Source: Bog-756 sp963699105
GTDB lineage: Bacteria > Actinomycetota > Acidimicrobiia > Acidimicrobiales > RAAP-2
Direction of reading: 5' to 3'
DNA: 64,000 nt
Assembly (NCBI GenBank): GCA_963699105.1
Contig: CAVOTI010000005.1
Coordinates: 248,001 to 312,000 of the forward strand
The position numbers and the translations under genes were made by a program. The notes beneath the pieces were generated by a model. That model did not search any database. It saw nothing but the letters and a program-made list of their open reading frames with translations, and was not told where the DNA came from. Positions 8,512 through 17,350 of the stretch are shown piece after piece. Within the stretch, counting starts at the first letter, position 1. Every line of letters begins with the position of its first letter.

Positions 8512-10227
8512 TCAACCGGGGGCGTTCGGACCGAACGACCCGACCCAGTCGTACTCGGCATTCAGGCCATTCGAGCCGGAAGGAAGGGGCGCCAGCGGAT
8601 CGAGGGGCGCCACCGACAGCGACCCTCGGGCTGAGGTCCGGTTCTCGTGGGTCTTGGTGGACGCCAGATCGAACGACAGGGTTTCCGGCGGTGTGCCTCG
8701 TTGGACCCAGTCGATGAGCGGCGTCAGAAGATCGGCGCCGGCCAGGGCCGGGTCCCCTCCGCCCAAACAGTGGTACTGCGCCGGAATCATGTAGAGGCGA
8801 GAGAAGGTCTGGCTGGCCTGGTAGCCCCCGGCGTGGTCGACCACCGCCCCGTAGTAGGCCACGGTGCCGAAGGGCGGAACAGCTTGGTCGGCCCATCCCT
8901 GGTAGATGATCAACCTTCCCCCGTCGGCCATGAACGACGACAGATCGGGATCGGTGGCGTCGTAGAGCCCGGACTGGGCGGTCAGCTGCCGGTAGCTCGA
9001 CAGGCTGAAGCGGAATTGTGACAGGGAGTACGAGTTCGGTGGATCGGTCGGGTAAGCCAGATAGCGGAGGAAATTGCCGGCGAACTGGTAGGTCAACGTA
9101 TCCTCGGGCCAGTCCCGATCGCCCGATGCCTTGACGAACCAGGCCGACCAGCCGAGCTCCGACCCGTAGGGCTCGCCGCCCGGATAGAGGGACTGCCCAG
9201 CCGGGTCGTGGGGGCCGCGGTAGAGCGAGACCACCACCCGGACCTGCGCCGCGGTGAGGCAGGAATTGGTCACCCGCCCGTGGCACTCGATGGTCGAGGG
9301 GGAGAAATTGCACGTCCGGGGATCGACGACATAGCCCCGCCCCTGCCCGCAGGCCCGCACCACCGCGGCATGGAGAGCCGGCAGCTTCTCCGAGGTGAGG
9401 ATCTCTCGTCCGCCCGGTCCGGTATTGACCAGGATGTTCCAGCTTCCGACCTCGCCCACCAGCTCCGACTGAATGTTGGCCGGCGCCCCGGCCAGGATCC
9501 CGTTGAAGTCGTGCGGGTAGCGTTGCGCCTCGATGAGCGCTTCCCGGCCACCATCGGAGCAGCCGTCGAAGTACGAGTAGGTGGGACGGCGGCCGTAGTA
9601 GTCGGCGATGAGCGACTTGGCCACCAGGGCCAGCTGGTGCTCGGACGTCGAACCGAAAACGGTGCGGCTGTCGGAGTCGTTGGCCGCCCAGCGGGCGTCG
9701 GTGTTCGACGCCCCCACATGTCCCTCGTTGTCCACCGCCAGCGCCAAGGTGTTCCCGGTCACGGCCGGACAGTCGTCAGCCGTCAGCGGCACGTAGGGAA
9801 GCAGGAATCCGCAGAAGCCGCCGCACCCCTCCTGTACGTACTGGCCCCGATAGGTCGACCGGGGGAGGTGAAGGTCGAAGTAGAAATCGGCGCCGATCGT
9901 CCCCAGCACGTGGCAGTACTGGGCCCCGTTGAACAGGGACAGTCGGGCCGACAAGATCCGCACCGTGGCGCCGCCGGGCGAGACGACATGCTCCGAGGCG
10001 AGGTGGCCGCAGGGACGCACGGGAAGCACGACCGAGCTGCCGGTGGCGGCCGCCCCGGCCACACCTCCACCGGAGACTACGGTGCAACAGCTACCGGCAA
10101 GGGCCAGCACCACCACCAGGACGAACCGGGTCAGAGGGTCGGGCCCGTGTGGCCGAGATGGCGGTCCCTGCAGCACCCGCCGGGCCGGACCGTCGGACTC
10201 GATGGCCACGCCCTTCCCGCCATGCAT
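8512..10227 (-). CDS. Secreted tannase/feruloyl esterase family hydrolase
   Basis: A 571-residue protein of the tannase family, esterases that release phenolic acids from plant esters. A basic leader and hydrophobic segment (FVLVVVLALAGSCCTVVSGGG, residues about 31-50) indicate export. The nucleophile motif FDGCSDGGREALIEAQRYP is near residue 220. The acid is likely in the later WADQAVPPFGTV region, and the catalytic histidine is in PAQYHCLGGGDP near residue 490. The cysteines beside Ser and His fit the CS-D-HC disulfide that brings catalytic residues together in this family. The ATG start is seven bases after a TACCGT box, so the mRNA may be leaderless. The natural substrate is not known. 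Confidence 0.85.
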   Translation of the reverse strand: MHGGKGVAIESDGPARRVLQGPPSRPHGPDPLTRFVLVVVLALAGSCCTVVSGGGVAGAAATGSSVVLPVRPCGHLASEHVVSPGGATVRILSARLSLFNGAQYCHVLGTIGADFYFDLHLPRSTYRGQYVQEGCGGFCGFLLPYVPLTADDCPAVTGNTLALAVDNEGHVGASNTDARWAANDSDSRTVFGSTSEHQLALVAKSLIADYYGRRPTYSYFDGCSDGGREALIEAQRYPHDFNGILAGAPANIQSELVGEVGSWNILVNTGPGGREILTSEKLPALHAAVVRACGQGRGYVVDPRTCNFSPSTIECHGRVTNSCLTAAQVRVVVSLYRGPHDPAGQSLYPGGEPYGSELGWSAWFVKASGDRDWPEDTLTYQFAGNFLRYLAYPTDPPNSYSLSQFRFSLSSYRQLTAQSGLYDATDPDLSSFMADGGRLIIYQGWADQAVPPFGTVAYYGAVVDHAGGYQASQTFSRLYMIPAQYHCLGGGDPALAGADLLTPLIDWVQRGTPPETLSFDLASTKTHENRTSARGSLSVAPLDPLAPLPSGSNGLNAEYDWVGSFGPNAPG

Positions 10228-10234
10228 CGCCTCA

Positions 10235-10240
10235 ACGGTA
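10235..10240 (-). promoter_or_regulatory. -10 box, leaderless promoter of the tannase-like gene
   Basis: TACCGT on the minus strand ends seven bases before the ATG at 10227, with no Shine-Dalgarno sequence between them. Confidence 0.45.
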
Positions 10241-10342
10241 CAGCAGCACCATCGGGTCCGAGCTGATCAAATCTGCCAGTCCCCGGTCCCCGGCCCCCGG
10301 CACCGGTCAGCCGCCTGCCCCGGACCGGTGGGCGGCACACCG

Positions 10343-10801
10343 TCAGTCCGAGAGGGCGTCGGCCAGCCGCTCCAGTGTTCCGCGTATGGTCCGACGGTTC
10401 CGCTCCGTCCGGTCTTCGACCCCGGAGGTCTGCCGGCTGAACCCCATCACCGACTCCGGCCGCAGGTCTTCGTTCCACTCCGTCACCCGGCATCCCGAGT
10501 CGGTCGGCTCCATGCGGTATCCCCAGGTCGAGTAGTGGAACTCCATCATCGAGCACTCGAAGGCGAATGCCCGGCCCGGGTCGGCTTCGATCACCTTGCC
10601 CTGCGTGGTCCATTCGTGCTCGCCGTTCTGGTTGTGGCCGTCGAACGTGGCACCGACGACCGGGCCGTCGTAGCCCTCGTGCCACTGGCAGGCACGGCAT
10701 TCCTCGGACCATTCGCCCATGCGTGTCACGTCGGAGATGGCGGCGTAGACCCGTTCGGGGGGAGCGGCGATGTGGCGGGTGATCTCGATCCTCTTGGTCA
10801 T
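10343..10801 (-). CDS. SRPBCC (polyketide cyclase/START-like) family protein
   Basis: A 152-residue helix-grip protein. MTKRIEITRHIAAPPERVYAAISDVTRMGEWSEECRACQW is the standard N-terminal pattern, in which a beta strand is followed by AAPPERVYAAISD and a W near residue 33. The middle strands (FDGHNQNGEHEWTTQGKVIEADPGRAFAFE) and a long C-terminal helix complete the ligand cavity. Such proteins bind small hydrophobic molecules; the ligand is unknown. It is divergent from the NRDE gene across 90 bp. Confidence 0.8.
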   Translation of the reverse strand: MTKRIEITRHIAAPPERVYAAISDVTRMGEWSEECRACQWHEGYDGPVVGATFDGHNQNGEHEWTTQGKVIEADPGRAFAFECSMMEFHYSTWGYRMEPTDSGCRVTEWNEDLRPESVMGFSRQTSGVEDRTERNRRTIRGTLERLADALSD

Positions 10802-10878
10802 GGCCCGAATTCCACCACGGCCCCCGGCCCGTGTCGAGGGGTTTCGCCACCGGCCGCAAGGTACGGCCGGCCCCCAGA

Positions 10879-10884
10879 TACGCT
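10879..10884 (+). promoter_or_regulatory. -10 box, likely leaderless promoter of the NRDE gene
   Basis: TACGCT ends seven bases before the GTG at 10892. The intervening GGCGGGA could also serve as a very short ribosome binding site, so leaderless translation is less certain here. Confidence 0.4.
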
Positions 10885-10891
10885 GGCGGGA

Positions 10892-11692
10892 GTGTGTCTC
10901 CTCCTCTTTGCCTGGCAGCCCGAGAGTTCGTACCCGCTGACGGTGGCGGCCAACCGCGACGAGAGATTCGACCGGCCGGCCCGCTCGTTCTGTGTCATGA
11001 GAGAACACCACCCGAGAATGCTCGGGGGGATCGACGACGTGGCCGGGGGTACGTGGCTGGCCACCAACGAGCATGGGGTGGTGGCCGGTCTGACCAACCG
11101 GCCGTCCCCCGGCGGGCGCGATCCCAGCAAGCGGACCCGGGGTGAGCTCCCCTTGCTGCTGGCCGACCACCACACCGCGGCCGCCGGGGTGGAGACATTC
11201 GTCCGGCGCGTCCGTCCGGGTGACTACAACCCGGCGTGGCTACTGGTCGGGGACCGCCGGTCGCTCTTCTCCATTTCCCTGCTCCCGGACGAGCCCGTCT
11301 GCGTCGTGAAGCTGGGGCCGGGCGTCCACGTGCTCGAGAACGCCCCCCTCGGCCAGGCTTCCGCCAAGGTGGACCACGTCAACTCGCTGGTAGCAGAGGC
11401 AACGTCACGAGGCCGTTCCCTGTGGAACGCGCTGCCCTCCGTCCTGTCCGATCACACCGTGCCGACCGCCTCCGAGCCCGACGCCGCCGCCGTCGCCGTC
11501 GCCGATCGGGAAGCGGTGAACCGGCCGCCGGCCACGCTGGCCGCCTGCGTCCATACCGACGGATTCGGGACCCGCTCGGCAACTCTGGTCCGCGTTCCGT
11601 CCCCGGCCACTGGCCACCCCGAGGTGCTGGTGGCCGACGGACCTCCGTGTCGGACCCCCTTCGTCGACGTCACCAGTCGATGGACGGCGTAA
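10892..11692 (+). CDS. NRDE family protein
   Basis: A 266-residue protein of the NRDE (TANGO2-like) family. It begins VCLLLFAWQP, and the family signature ANRDERFDRPA follows near residue 22. A conserved GGTWLATNEHGVVAGLTNRP stretch is also present. Cys2 directly after the start suggests an N-terminal nucleophile fold, as in related families, which supports the GTG at 10892 as the true start. The biochemical role is unknown; animal homologues are linked to lipid or heme handling. It is transcribed away from the SRPBCC gene. Confidence 0.8.
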   Translation: MCLLLFAWQPESSYPLTVAANRDERFDRPARSFCVMREHHPRMLGGIDDVAGGTWLATNEHGVVAGLTNRPSPGGRDPSKRTRGELPLLLADHHTAAAGVETFVRRVRPGDYNPAWLLVGDRRSLFSISLLPDEPVCVVKLGPGVHVLENAPLGQASAKVDHVNSLVAEATSRGRSLWNALPSVLSDHTVPTASEPDAAAVAVADREAVNRPPATLAACVHTDGFGTRSATLVRVPSPATGHPEVLVADGPPCRTPFVDVTSRWTA

Positions 11693-11854
11693 CCGAGGAC
11701 GGCGGCGGCGCCGTCGGACGAGGATGGCGTCCACCCCGGGGCGGCGTGGTCCGGTGCCGCCCGCCCCGATGAGGGAGCCAGAGGACGTACGGCGCCGACC
11801 CGTGGGAGAACTGCCGCACCGGGGCGAAACCGTGCTCCCGGTGACGAGCACCCG

Positions 11855-13552
11855 ATGCCGCCGATCACTGCGGGCATGAGCGGCGGCGGCCGGACGATCG
11901 GTTCACTTTCCCGAGGGCACGGCACCGGCGGGGTGTCGCGATCCCGGTCGGCGGCCCTCGGGACCCTTCTGTTCGTCCTGTTCCTGACCTTCCTCGACAA
12001 CACCATTGTCACCGTGGTGCTGTCCCACGTGCAGAGCGATCTGCATGCCTCGGTGAGCCAGCTCCAATGGGTGGTGAACGGCTATGCCCTGACCTTCGCC
12101 AGCCTCATGCTGAGCTTCGGCACCATCGGTGACCTGCTGGGACGCCGGAAGGTGATCTTGTTCGGGGTGGCCGTCTTCTGCGCCGGCTCGGTCATGGCCG
12201 CCATCGCCCCCAACACCGACGTCCTCATCGCCGGCCGGGTGATCATGGGCATAGGTGCCGCCGCCTCCGAGCCCGGCACCTTGTCGATGATCCGACACCT
12301 CTACCCCGATCGGGCCGAACGGGCGCGTTCCCTCGGCCTGTGGGCCGCCGTGTCCAGCCTCGGCCTGGCCCTCGGGCCTCTCATCGGAAGCCTCCTGGTG
12401 TTCGGCTGGTCGTGGCGGGCCATCTTCTGGTTCAACGTCATCTTCGGCGTGCTGGCCTTCACCAGCGCGGTGGTGGTGCTGCCCGAGAGCTCCGACCCGG
12501 TCAAGGCCCGGTTCGACTTTCCGGGTCTGCTGCTCGGAGCACTGACCCTCGGGTCGCTCACCTTTGCCATCATCCTGGGAGAGAGTGCGGGTTATCGCAC
12601 CTGGTGGATCGATCTGCTCTTCTTCTTCGCCCTGGTGGCGGCGGCCTCCTTCGTGCTGGTCGAGCTACGAGCCAGGAACCCGGTGCTCAACGTCCGTTAT
12701 TTCAAGATCCCCACATTCGCCTCGTCCACCGTGATCGCCTTCACCGTGTACTTCGGAACGTTCGCCATCTTCTTCATGGTGGCCCTGTACCTCCAGGAAG
12801 TAGGGTCCGTCTCGCCGCTCGGACTGGCCCTCAACTTCGTCCCCCTGGCCGTGGGCATGGTGGTGGCCTCACTGCTCACCGGTCGCTGGGTGGCGGCCTG
12901 GGGCCCCCGCATTCCCATGGCCACCGGCTGCCTGCTGGCCGGGGTCGGCATCCTCCTGACCGACGTCAACATCTCTCCCCACGCCGGCATCGGCCAGATC
13001 GGGTGGACCATGTTCATAGCCGGGATAGGGGTCGGGATGGCCATGGTGCCGGTGACGTCGGCCACGCTGGGCTCGGTTCCCAGCCAGCATTCGGGCATGG
13101 CCGCCTCCACCACCAACACGTTCCGGGAGCTCGGGGCGGTGGTCGGCGTGGCCGTGCTCGGCTCCATCGTCAACGGCCAGCTCACCGTCAACCTGGTGCG
13201 ACGGCTCACCGAAATCGGCGTTCCCAAGTCGTACCAGTCGCTGGTGGTCACCGCCGTCACCACCGGCGCCGAGGGGGGCGAGGCCAAGTCGGCCGAAGCC
13301 AAGGCCCCCGCCATCAAACACATCGTCAACGAGGTGGTGTCGGCCGCCTACGGCGCCTTCCGGCACGGCCTCAACCTCTCGCTCATCATCGCCGGCACCC
13401 TGCTGTTGGCCTCGTCGGTGTTGGCCCTGACCACCGTGTACGGCCGGCAGGTCCACCTCGAGCGGGTCAACTCGGAGGACGGCCACCTCCTCCACATCTC
13501 GTTGCAGGGCACCCCGGCGGGAAAGGGCGCCCCCGAGGGCTCCCGACCCTGA
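11855..13552 (+). CDS. MFS transporter, DHA2 (EmrB/QacA) family
   Basis: A proton-driven drug or metabolite exporter in the cytoplasmic membrane, 565 residues and about 14 membrane segments. Motif D1 is seen as LDNTIVTVVLSHVQSDL, then QWVVNGYALTFASLMLSFGTIGDLLGRRK (motif A, GDLLGRRK). Motif C is in the fifth helix (SLGLALGPLIGSLLV). The first 30 residues are polar, so the true start may be the ATG at 11876. The cytosolic loop near residues 460-480 is rich in Ala, Glu and Lys (EGGEAKSAEAKAPA). No regulator gene is adjacent, so the cargo cannot be guessed from context. Confidence 0.88.
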   Translation: MPPITAGMSGGGRTIGSLSRGHGTGGVSRSRSAALGTLLFVLFLTFLDNTIVTVVLSHVQSDLHASVSQLQWVVNGYALTFASLMLSFGTIGDLLGRRKVILFGVAVFCAGSVMAAIAPNTDVLIAGRVIMGIGAAASEPGTLSMIRHLYPDRAERARSLGLWAAVSSLGLALGPLIGSLLVFGWSWRAIFWFNVIFGVLAFTSAVVVLPESSDPVKARFDFPGLLLGALTLGSLTFAIILGESAGYRTWWIDLLFFFALVAAASFVLVELRARNPVLNVRYFKIPTFASSTVIAFTVYFGTFAIFFMVALYLQEVGSVSPLGLALNFVPLAVGMVVASLLTGRWVAAWGPRIPMATGCLLAGVGILLTDVNISPHAGIGQIGWTMFIAGIGVGMAMVPVTSATLGSVPSQHSGMAASTTNTFRELGAVVGVAVLGSIVNGQLTVNLVRRLTEIGVPKSYQSLVVTAVTTGAEGGEAKSAEAKAPAIKHIVNEVVSAAYGAFRHGLNLSLIIAGTLLLASSVLALTTVYGRQVHLERVNSEDGHLLHISLQGTPAGKGAPEGSRP

Positions 13553-13583
13553 CCGGTGGGATGGCGTCGACCGATCGCTCCGG

Positions 13584-14060
13584 CTACGGCTGGCTGTCCC
13601 CTACCGCGATCTCCATCTCGGCGGAGAGGAAGACCGGCAGCACGAACGGGTCGGCCCGGCGGTCGGCCCCGGGTCCACCGTCATCGGCCCGGCGGCCGGC
13701 CCGCCCGTCGTCGACCCGGGCGAGTGGTCGGGCATCGAAGTAGGCCTGTATCGAATCGATCTTCCCGTCCTGGATGTGGTACCAGGTCGAGGCGGACAGC
13801 GGGCCCGCCGATTCGGTGAACAAGTCGTAGAGGATGCACACGTCGTCGCCATCGACCACCATCCTCCGCTGTTCGGCTCCGGTAGTGACCTTGGCCAGTT
13901 CCTCGAGCTCGGCCATGTACTCGTCGGCGTCTTCGTTGGCGCCGGACGGACCGACGAAGGTGCCGTCGTCCCGCAGCAGCGACCGGGCGGTTGCCAAGTC
14001 ACCCGAGGTCCACGCCTCGAGGCAGGTGGTGGCGATCGTGCCGGCATCTAGTCCAGGCAT
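13584..14060 (-). CDS. SnoaL/NTF2-like protein
   Basis: A 158-residue cone-shaped NTF2-like fold: IATTCLEAWTSGDLATARSLLRDDGTFVGPSG, a central YMAELEELAKV helix, then strands RRMVVDGDDVCILYDLF and STWYHIQDGKIDSIQAYFD. The C-terminal 35 residues are Arg, Gly and Asp-rich and unusual. Members are small-molecule isomerases or hydrolases, or ligand binders; nothing here sets the activity. The start is the ATG at 14060, preceded by AAAGGGG. It faces the MFS gene 3' to 3'. Confidence 0.65.
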   Translation of the reverse strand: MPGLDAGTIATTCLEAWTSGDLATARSLLRDDGTFVGPSGANEDADEYMAELEELAKVTTGAEQRRMVVDGDDVCILYDLFTESAGPLSASTWYHIQDGKIDSIQAYFDARPLARVDDGRAGRRADDGGPGADRRADPFVLPVFLSAEMEIAVGDSQP

Positions 14061-14262
14061 GCTGACCCCTTTCGAGCAAGTCGATCGGTGTCCCTCGTCC
14101 ATACCTTACCAACGGCCCGGCCGGGTAACCGCCATCGGGCCGAGCGGCATCCATCAGGAAAAATGTCCACCGCCGGGCCGTCAACCGGCCCGAGCGGGCG
14201 GCTACCGCCCGTCCTCGGCCGTGCCCATCACCTGGCCGGCGGGCCGACCCGGCTGGTCACCA

Positions 14263-15123
14263 CTACGCCTCACGCCGGGCCGTGGCCAACACCGACCTCG
14301 TGGCGGTGGCGGCGTCCTCGGCAGCCTGGTGGGCGGGACGGGCGTGGAGGGCATCCGAGAACACTTCGACTCCGATCGGGGCGGTTGTTCCGGTGTCGGA
14401 CAGAGCCCGCACGATGCCGTCCAAGTCGAACTCCCCCTCCCCGGGCAGCGCTCGCTGGTGCAAGGTGGCCTCGACCAGATCGGCTTCGGGCTCGACGGGC
14501 CCATCGTCGAGCTGGATACCCATGATCGAACGCCCCGGCACCGCTCGCAGCTCGTCGATCCCCGTCCCCGAACGGACCAGATGCCAGGCGTCGACGTTGA
14601 CACCACCGTTGGGGCAATCAGCCAGCCGGACGACGGCCAGGGCGGTGCTCAGGTCGGGGATCTTCGACCACGGAAGCCACTCGATATGAACGAGCAGATC
14701 GTGCTCGGCTGCCCGTCGGCACAGTCCGGCGAAGGCCTCGGCGGCGTCATCGACGTCCCACGGGCCACCGAAGACATCGACGGCGTTGACGGATCGAGCT
14801 CCCACCGCCTCGGCCATGGCGAACAGCTGGGTCTCGCCAAACCGAAAGATGTCCTCACTGTCCAGTTCGGGTGGGATGTGGATCTCCGATGCGCCGGGGA
14901 GCCACCACCATGCCGGGTCCAACTCCCCCACGGCCAAGCCGTGGTCGGCCAGCATGTGAGCCATGTCGGAATCGGTGAGACCTTGTTGGTGGGCGGCGGC
15001 ACAGTCGCGGCCCCACAGTGAGATGCCGGTGAACCCGGCGGCGGCGGCGGCCGACACCCGTTCGGTGAACGGCGTACCCCGGGGCAAGGTACCCGAGCAC
15101 AGCACCAGGTCGTCCGGCCCCAA
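14263..15123 (-). CDS. Sugar phosphate isomerase/epimerase family (AP endonuclease 2-type TIM barrel)
   Basis: A 286-residue TIM barrel of the xylose isomerase-like/AP endonuclease 2 superfamily. The barrel strands are visible in order: FTERVSAAAAAGFTGISLWG, then ARSVNAVDVFGGPW, HDLLVHIEWLPWSKI with a metal-binding glutamate, GGVNVDAWHLVRSG with DxxH, IMGIQLDDGPV, and PIGVEVFSDALH with a late metal-binding glutamate. The substrate is unknown. The start is a TTG, chosen because GAGGAGGGA stands five bases before it. No sugar transport genes are adjacent. Confidence 0.78.
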   Translation of the reverse strand: MGPDDLVLCSGTLPRGTPFTERVSAAAAAGFTGISLWGRDCAAAHQQGLTDSDMAHMLADHGLAVGELDPAWWWLPGASEIHIPPELDSEDIFRFGETQLFAMAEAVGARSVNAVDVFGGPWDVDDAAEAFAGLCRRAAEHDLLVHIEWLPWSKIPDLSTALAVVRLADCPNGGVNVDAWHLVRSGTGIDELRAVPGRSIMGIQLDDGPVEPEADLVEATLHQRALPGEGEFDLDGIVRALSDTGTTAPIGVEVFSDALHARPAHQAAEDAATATRSVLATARREA

Positions 15124-15179
15124 CCGTTCCCTCCTCGGCTACCGCCGGCCGACGGCGGGCGTGCCCGGAACCATAGCGG

Positions 15180-15455
15180 TCACCGGTGGGGCCCGGCCGG
15201 CTCAGGTCGAAGTGCCGCTTCCCGTCCGCAACTGACGATCCCGCAACCGGCGGCATACAGGGCCGCCTTCCGGGCGTAGTGCCACCGTTGTCGCACTTCC
15301 CGGCGGCCCATCACCGTCAGCACGACGACGAGGACGACGCCCAGGACCAGCGTCGTGACGAACACCCGGACAACGATCTCGTCGATCATGAGGAAGATCA
15401 GCGGAGGAAGCGGCACGAAGGTCAAGAACAGATGGCCCCGGCCCTGGCCGAGCAT
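15180..15455 (-). CDS. Small membrane protein, hypothetical
   Basis: From the ATG at 15455 the product is 91 residues with two hydrophobic segments, FLTFVPLPPLIFLMI and VFVTTLVLGVVLVVVLTVM, then a basic RRxVRQRWHYARKA cytosolic turn. The frame is open further upstream; an ATG at 15554 would add 33 basic residues, though without strong start signals. I do not recognise the family and coding is uncertain. Codon use is less typical at the C-terminal end. Confidence 0.4.
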   Translation of the reverse strand: MLGQGRGHLFLTFVPLPPLIFLMIDEIVVRVFVTTLVLGVVLVVVLTVMGRREVRQRWHYARKAALYAAGCGIVSCGREAALRPEPAGPHR

Positions 15456-15562
15456 GTACGCCGAGAACCCGTAAGAGACCGCCCACGAACGCCGCCGGCC
15501 ACCAGCATCGTCCCGGGGCCTGCGCCGGCCGGTGGCCGAGGGCGGGCGGACCATTCCGCGGT

Positions 15563-15979
15563 GTGACAGAGTCGGATGGTGACCCTCGACAGACGGTCCC
15601 GCGGCCCCAGGGGGTGGTCCCAATCTCCCGATCCGAAACAGTCGTTCTTCGCTACCTCGAGCACCTGGTGACCCACGATTGGGCGGCGCTGACCGAGTGT
15701 CTCCATCCCGACGTGGTGCGCGTCGGACCGTTCGGCGACACGTACAGTCCCCGGGGTCCCTACGTGGAGTTCCTGTCCTCCCTGCTTCCCACGTTGGTCG
15801 ATTACCAGTTGACCGTCGAACGTGTGGTGGCCCACCGATCGGTGGTGGTCGTCCAGTTGAGCGAGGCAATGGAGATCGCGGGATCCCGGGACGTGACGCG
15901 CGAGGTGCTGGTATTCGACACCGATGGGGCGGCCTCGATCACCCGTATCGACATCTTCATCCAGCGCCCGTCGGCGTAG
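15563..15979 (+). CDS. SnoaL/NTF2-like protein
   Basis: A 138-residue NTF2-like fold: ETVVLRYLEHLVTHDWAALTECLHPDVVRVGPFGDTY, a short VEFLSSLLPTL helix, then strands DYQLTVERVVAHRSVVVVQLSEAMEIAGSR and VLVFDTDGAASITRIDIFIQ. The pattern is typical of the SnoaL-like group. Function unknown. Two GTG codons (15561 out of frame, 15563 in frame) stand at the start, with no clear ribosome binding site. It is divergent from the small membrane protein gene. Confidence 0.65.
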   Translation: MTESDGDPRQTVPRPQGVVPISRSETVVLRYLEHLVTHDWAALTECLHPDVVRVGPFGDTYSPRGPYVEFLSSLLPTLVDYQLTVERVVAHRSVVVVQLSEAMEIAGSRDVTREVLVFDTDGAASITRIDIFIQRPSA

Positions 15980-15993
15980 ATGGGCTGGTGGGG

Positions 15994-16037
15994 AAGCCGG
16001 ACTGAAGCCGGACTGAAGCCGGACTGGAGCCGGACTG
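15994..16037. repeat. 11-bp tandem repeat, four copies
   Basis: Three perfect copies of AAGCCGGACTG and a fourth with one change (GAGCCGGACTG) lie in the gap between the NTF2-like gene and the DUF302 gene. Nothing shows a function. Confidence 0.85.
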
Positions 16038-16089
16038 GATCCACCGGGCAATCTGAGCGGAACGACCGCCACATCTCGGGAGGAGACCG

Positions 16090-16497
16090 ATGACCGCCAC
16101 GACAGAGTCAGACGACCAATCTGGGATCATCACCAAGACGCGAACGGGCTCCGTACCAGAGGCGGTAGACAGACTGGTGGAGCTGGTCGAACAGCATGGG
16201 ATGAAGGTCTTCACCATCGTGGATCACCGGGCCGAGGCCGAAGACCACGGCCTCACCCTCCGCCCCACCAACGTCGTCGTCTTCGGCAGCCCGGTGGCGG
16301 GTACGCCCGTCATGGAGGAGGCCCCGCTGGCCGCCCTCGACCTGCCCCTCAAGGTCCTCATCTGGGACGACGACGGTCAGACCAAGATCAGCTACACCGA
16401 TCCCGCCGAACTGGCCCGGCGCTACCGGCTGCGCACCGATCTGGCCGCCCGATTGGCCGGCATCGGGCCCCTCACCGACGCCCTGGCCGGCGGGTGA
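16090..16497 (+). CDS. DUF302 family protein
   Basis: A 135-residue protein of the DUF302 family. The family core is clear: AVDRLVELVEQHGMKVFTIVDHRAEAEDHGL, then LRPTNVVVFGSPVAGTPVMEEAPLAALDLPLKVLIWDDDG and SYTDPAELARRY. The fold is known for the family but no reaction is. GGGAGGAG stands four to five bases before the ATG, a strong ribosome binding site. The 11-bp repeat lies upstream. It converges on the hydrolase gene, 28 bp away. Confidence 0.82.
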   Translation: MTATTESDDQSGIITKTRTGSVPEAVDRLVELVEQHGMKVFTIVDHRAEAEDHGLTLRPTNVVVFGSPVAGTPVMEEAPLAALDLPLKVLIWDDDGQTKISYTDPAELARRYRLRTDLAARLAGIGPLTDALAGG

Positions 16498-16525
16498 GGG
16501 GAGGTGGGCGCGGCCTTCGTCCCGA

Positions 16526-17188
16526 TCACGGCAGGTGCGACACCAGGGCATCGGCCAGCAGGGTCGGCCGGGTGACGAAGGGGGAATGGTCCGAGTCGAT
16601 CTCCACGATTTCGTCGGCCCGCCGCGCCATCCACCGTTGGGCGGCCGGCGGCAGTGTCCGATCGTTGGTGCACACCACGTAGGTGGAGGGAATCGACTTC
16701 CACGCCGGTTCGGACTTCTGCACCATCGGTTCGAGGGGCATGGGCCGCAGGCGGGCGATCAGCCCGGCCGCCGTCCGCTCGTCGGTGTCGCCGTAGAACA
16801 GTTCACGGGCCGCTCGGGGATCGACCGTCACCCCCGTCTCGGCTACCACCACCGACTCCATGATCGGGCTCCCGTGGGCCGCCAGAATGGTGGTGGCGTC
16901 TTCGCCGGCTTCGGCCAAGAAGGCGGTGACGTAGACCAGCCGGCTCACCGTGGGCAGGTCGACGGCCGCCTCGGAGATGACCAGACCACCGTAGGAATGA
17001 CCGACCAGGACGGTGCCTGGCCCCATCGCCTCGGTGGCCCGCCGGGCCGCCGTAACATCGTCTTCGAAGCCGGTGAGAGGCAGCTCGACGGCGTTGACGG
17101 TGACGCGGCGACGCTCCAGCTCCTCGACCACGGCCCGCCAGCACCAGGCCCCGTGCCAGGCGCCGTGCACCAACACCACTCCGGCCAT
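16526..17188 (-). CDS. Alpha/beta hydrolase (EstC/hydroxynitrile lyase-like)
   Basis: A 220-residue cytosolic alpha/beta hydrolase with no signal peptide or membrane segment. VVLVHGAWHGAWCW gives the oxyanion region, VLVGHSYGGLVISEAA the nucleophile elbow with Ser near residue 66, and EIDSDHSPF the catalytic histidine. The short cap and overall pattern match the plant-esterase/EstC group. The substrate is not known. GAGGAGGAGG lies directly against the ATG, so translation may instead begin at the GTG three codons on. Confidence 0.8.
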   Translation of the reverse strand: MAGVVLVHGAWHGAWCWRAVVEELERRRVTVNAVELPLTGFEDDVTAARRATEAMGPGTVLVGHSYGGLVISEAAVDLPTVSRLVYVTAFLAEAGEDATTILAAHGSPIMESVVVAETGVTVDPRAARELFYGDTDERTAAGLIARLRPMPLEPMVQKSEPAWKSIPSTYVVCTNDRTLPPAAQRWMARRADEIVEIDSDHSPFVTRPTLLADALVSHLP

Positions 17189-17350
17189 CCTCCTCCTCTC
17201 GGACCTCGGGACTCTCGGCCCGGTCGTGCCGGTTCCACGCTCGGCGGGGCCGTCCCCTGGCGACGGTAGCCGTCGGGACCGGGCGGGTCATCTCCGGCCC
17301 CCGGAGGAAGTGCGGACGGCACCCGGCGAGCGGACACCCAGCCGGCCGGT

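Noticed and set aside
10228..10342. Possible gene between the tannase-like and SRPBCC genes
   Set aside because: The gap is 115 bp with no start signals; only the leaderless promoter at 10235-10240 is supported.
11693..11854. GC-rich inverted repeats before the MFS gene
   Set aside because: Stems of six bases are expected at this GC content; there is no T-tract and no known riboswitch pattern.
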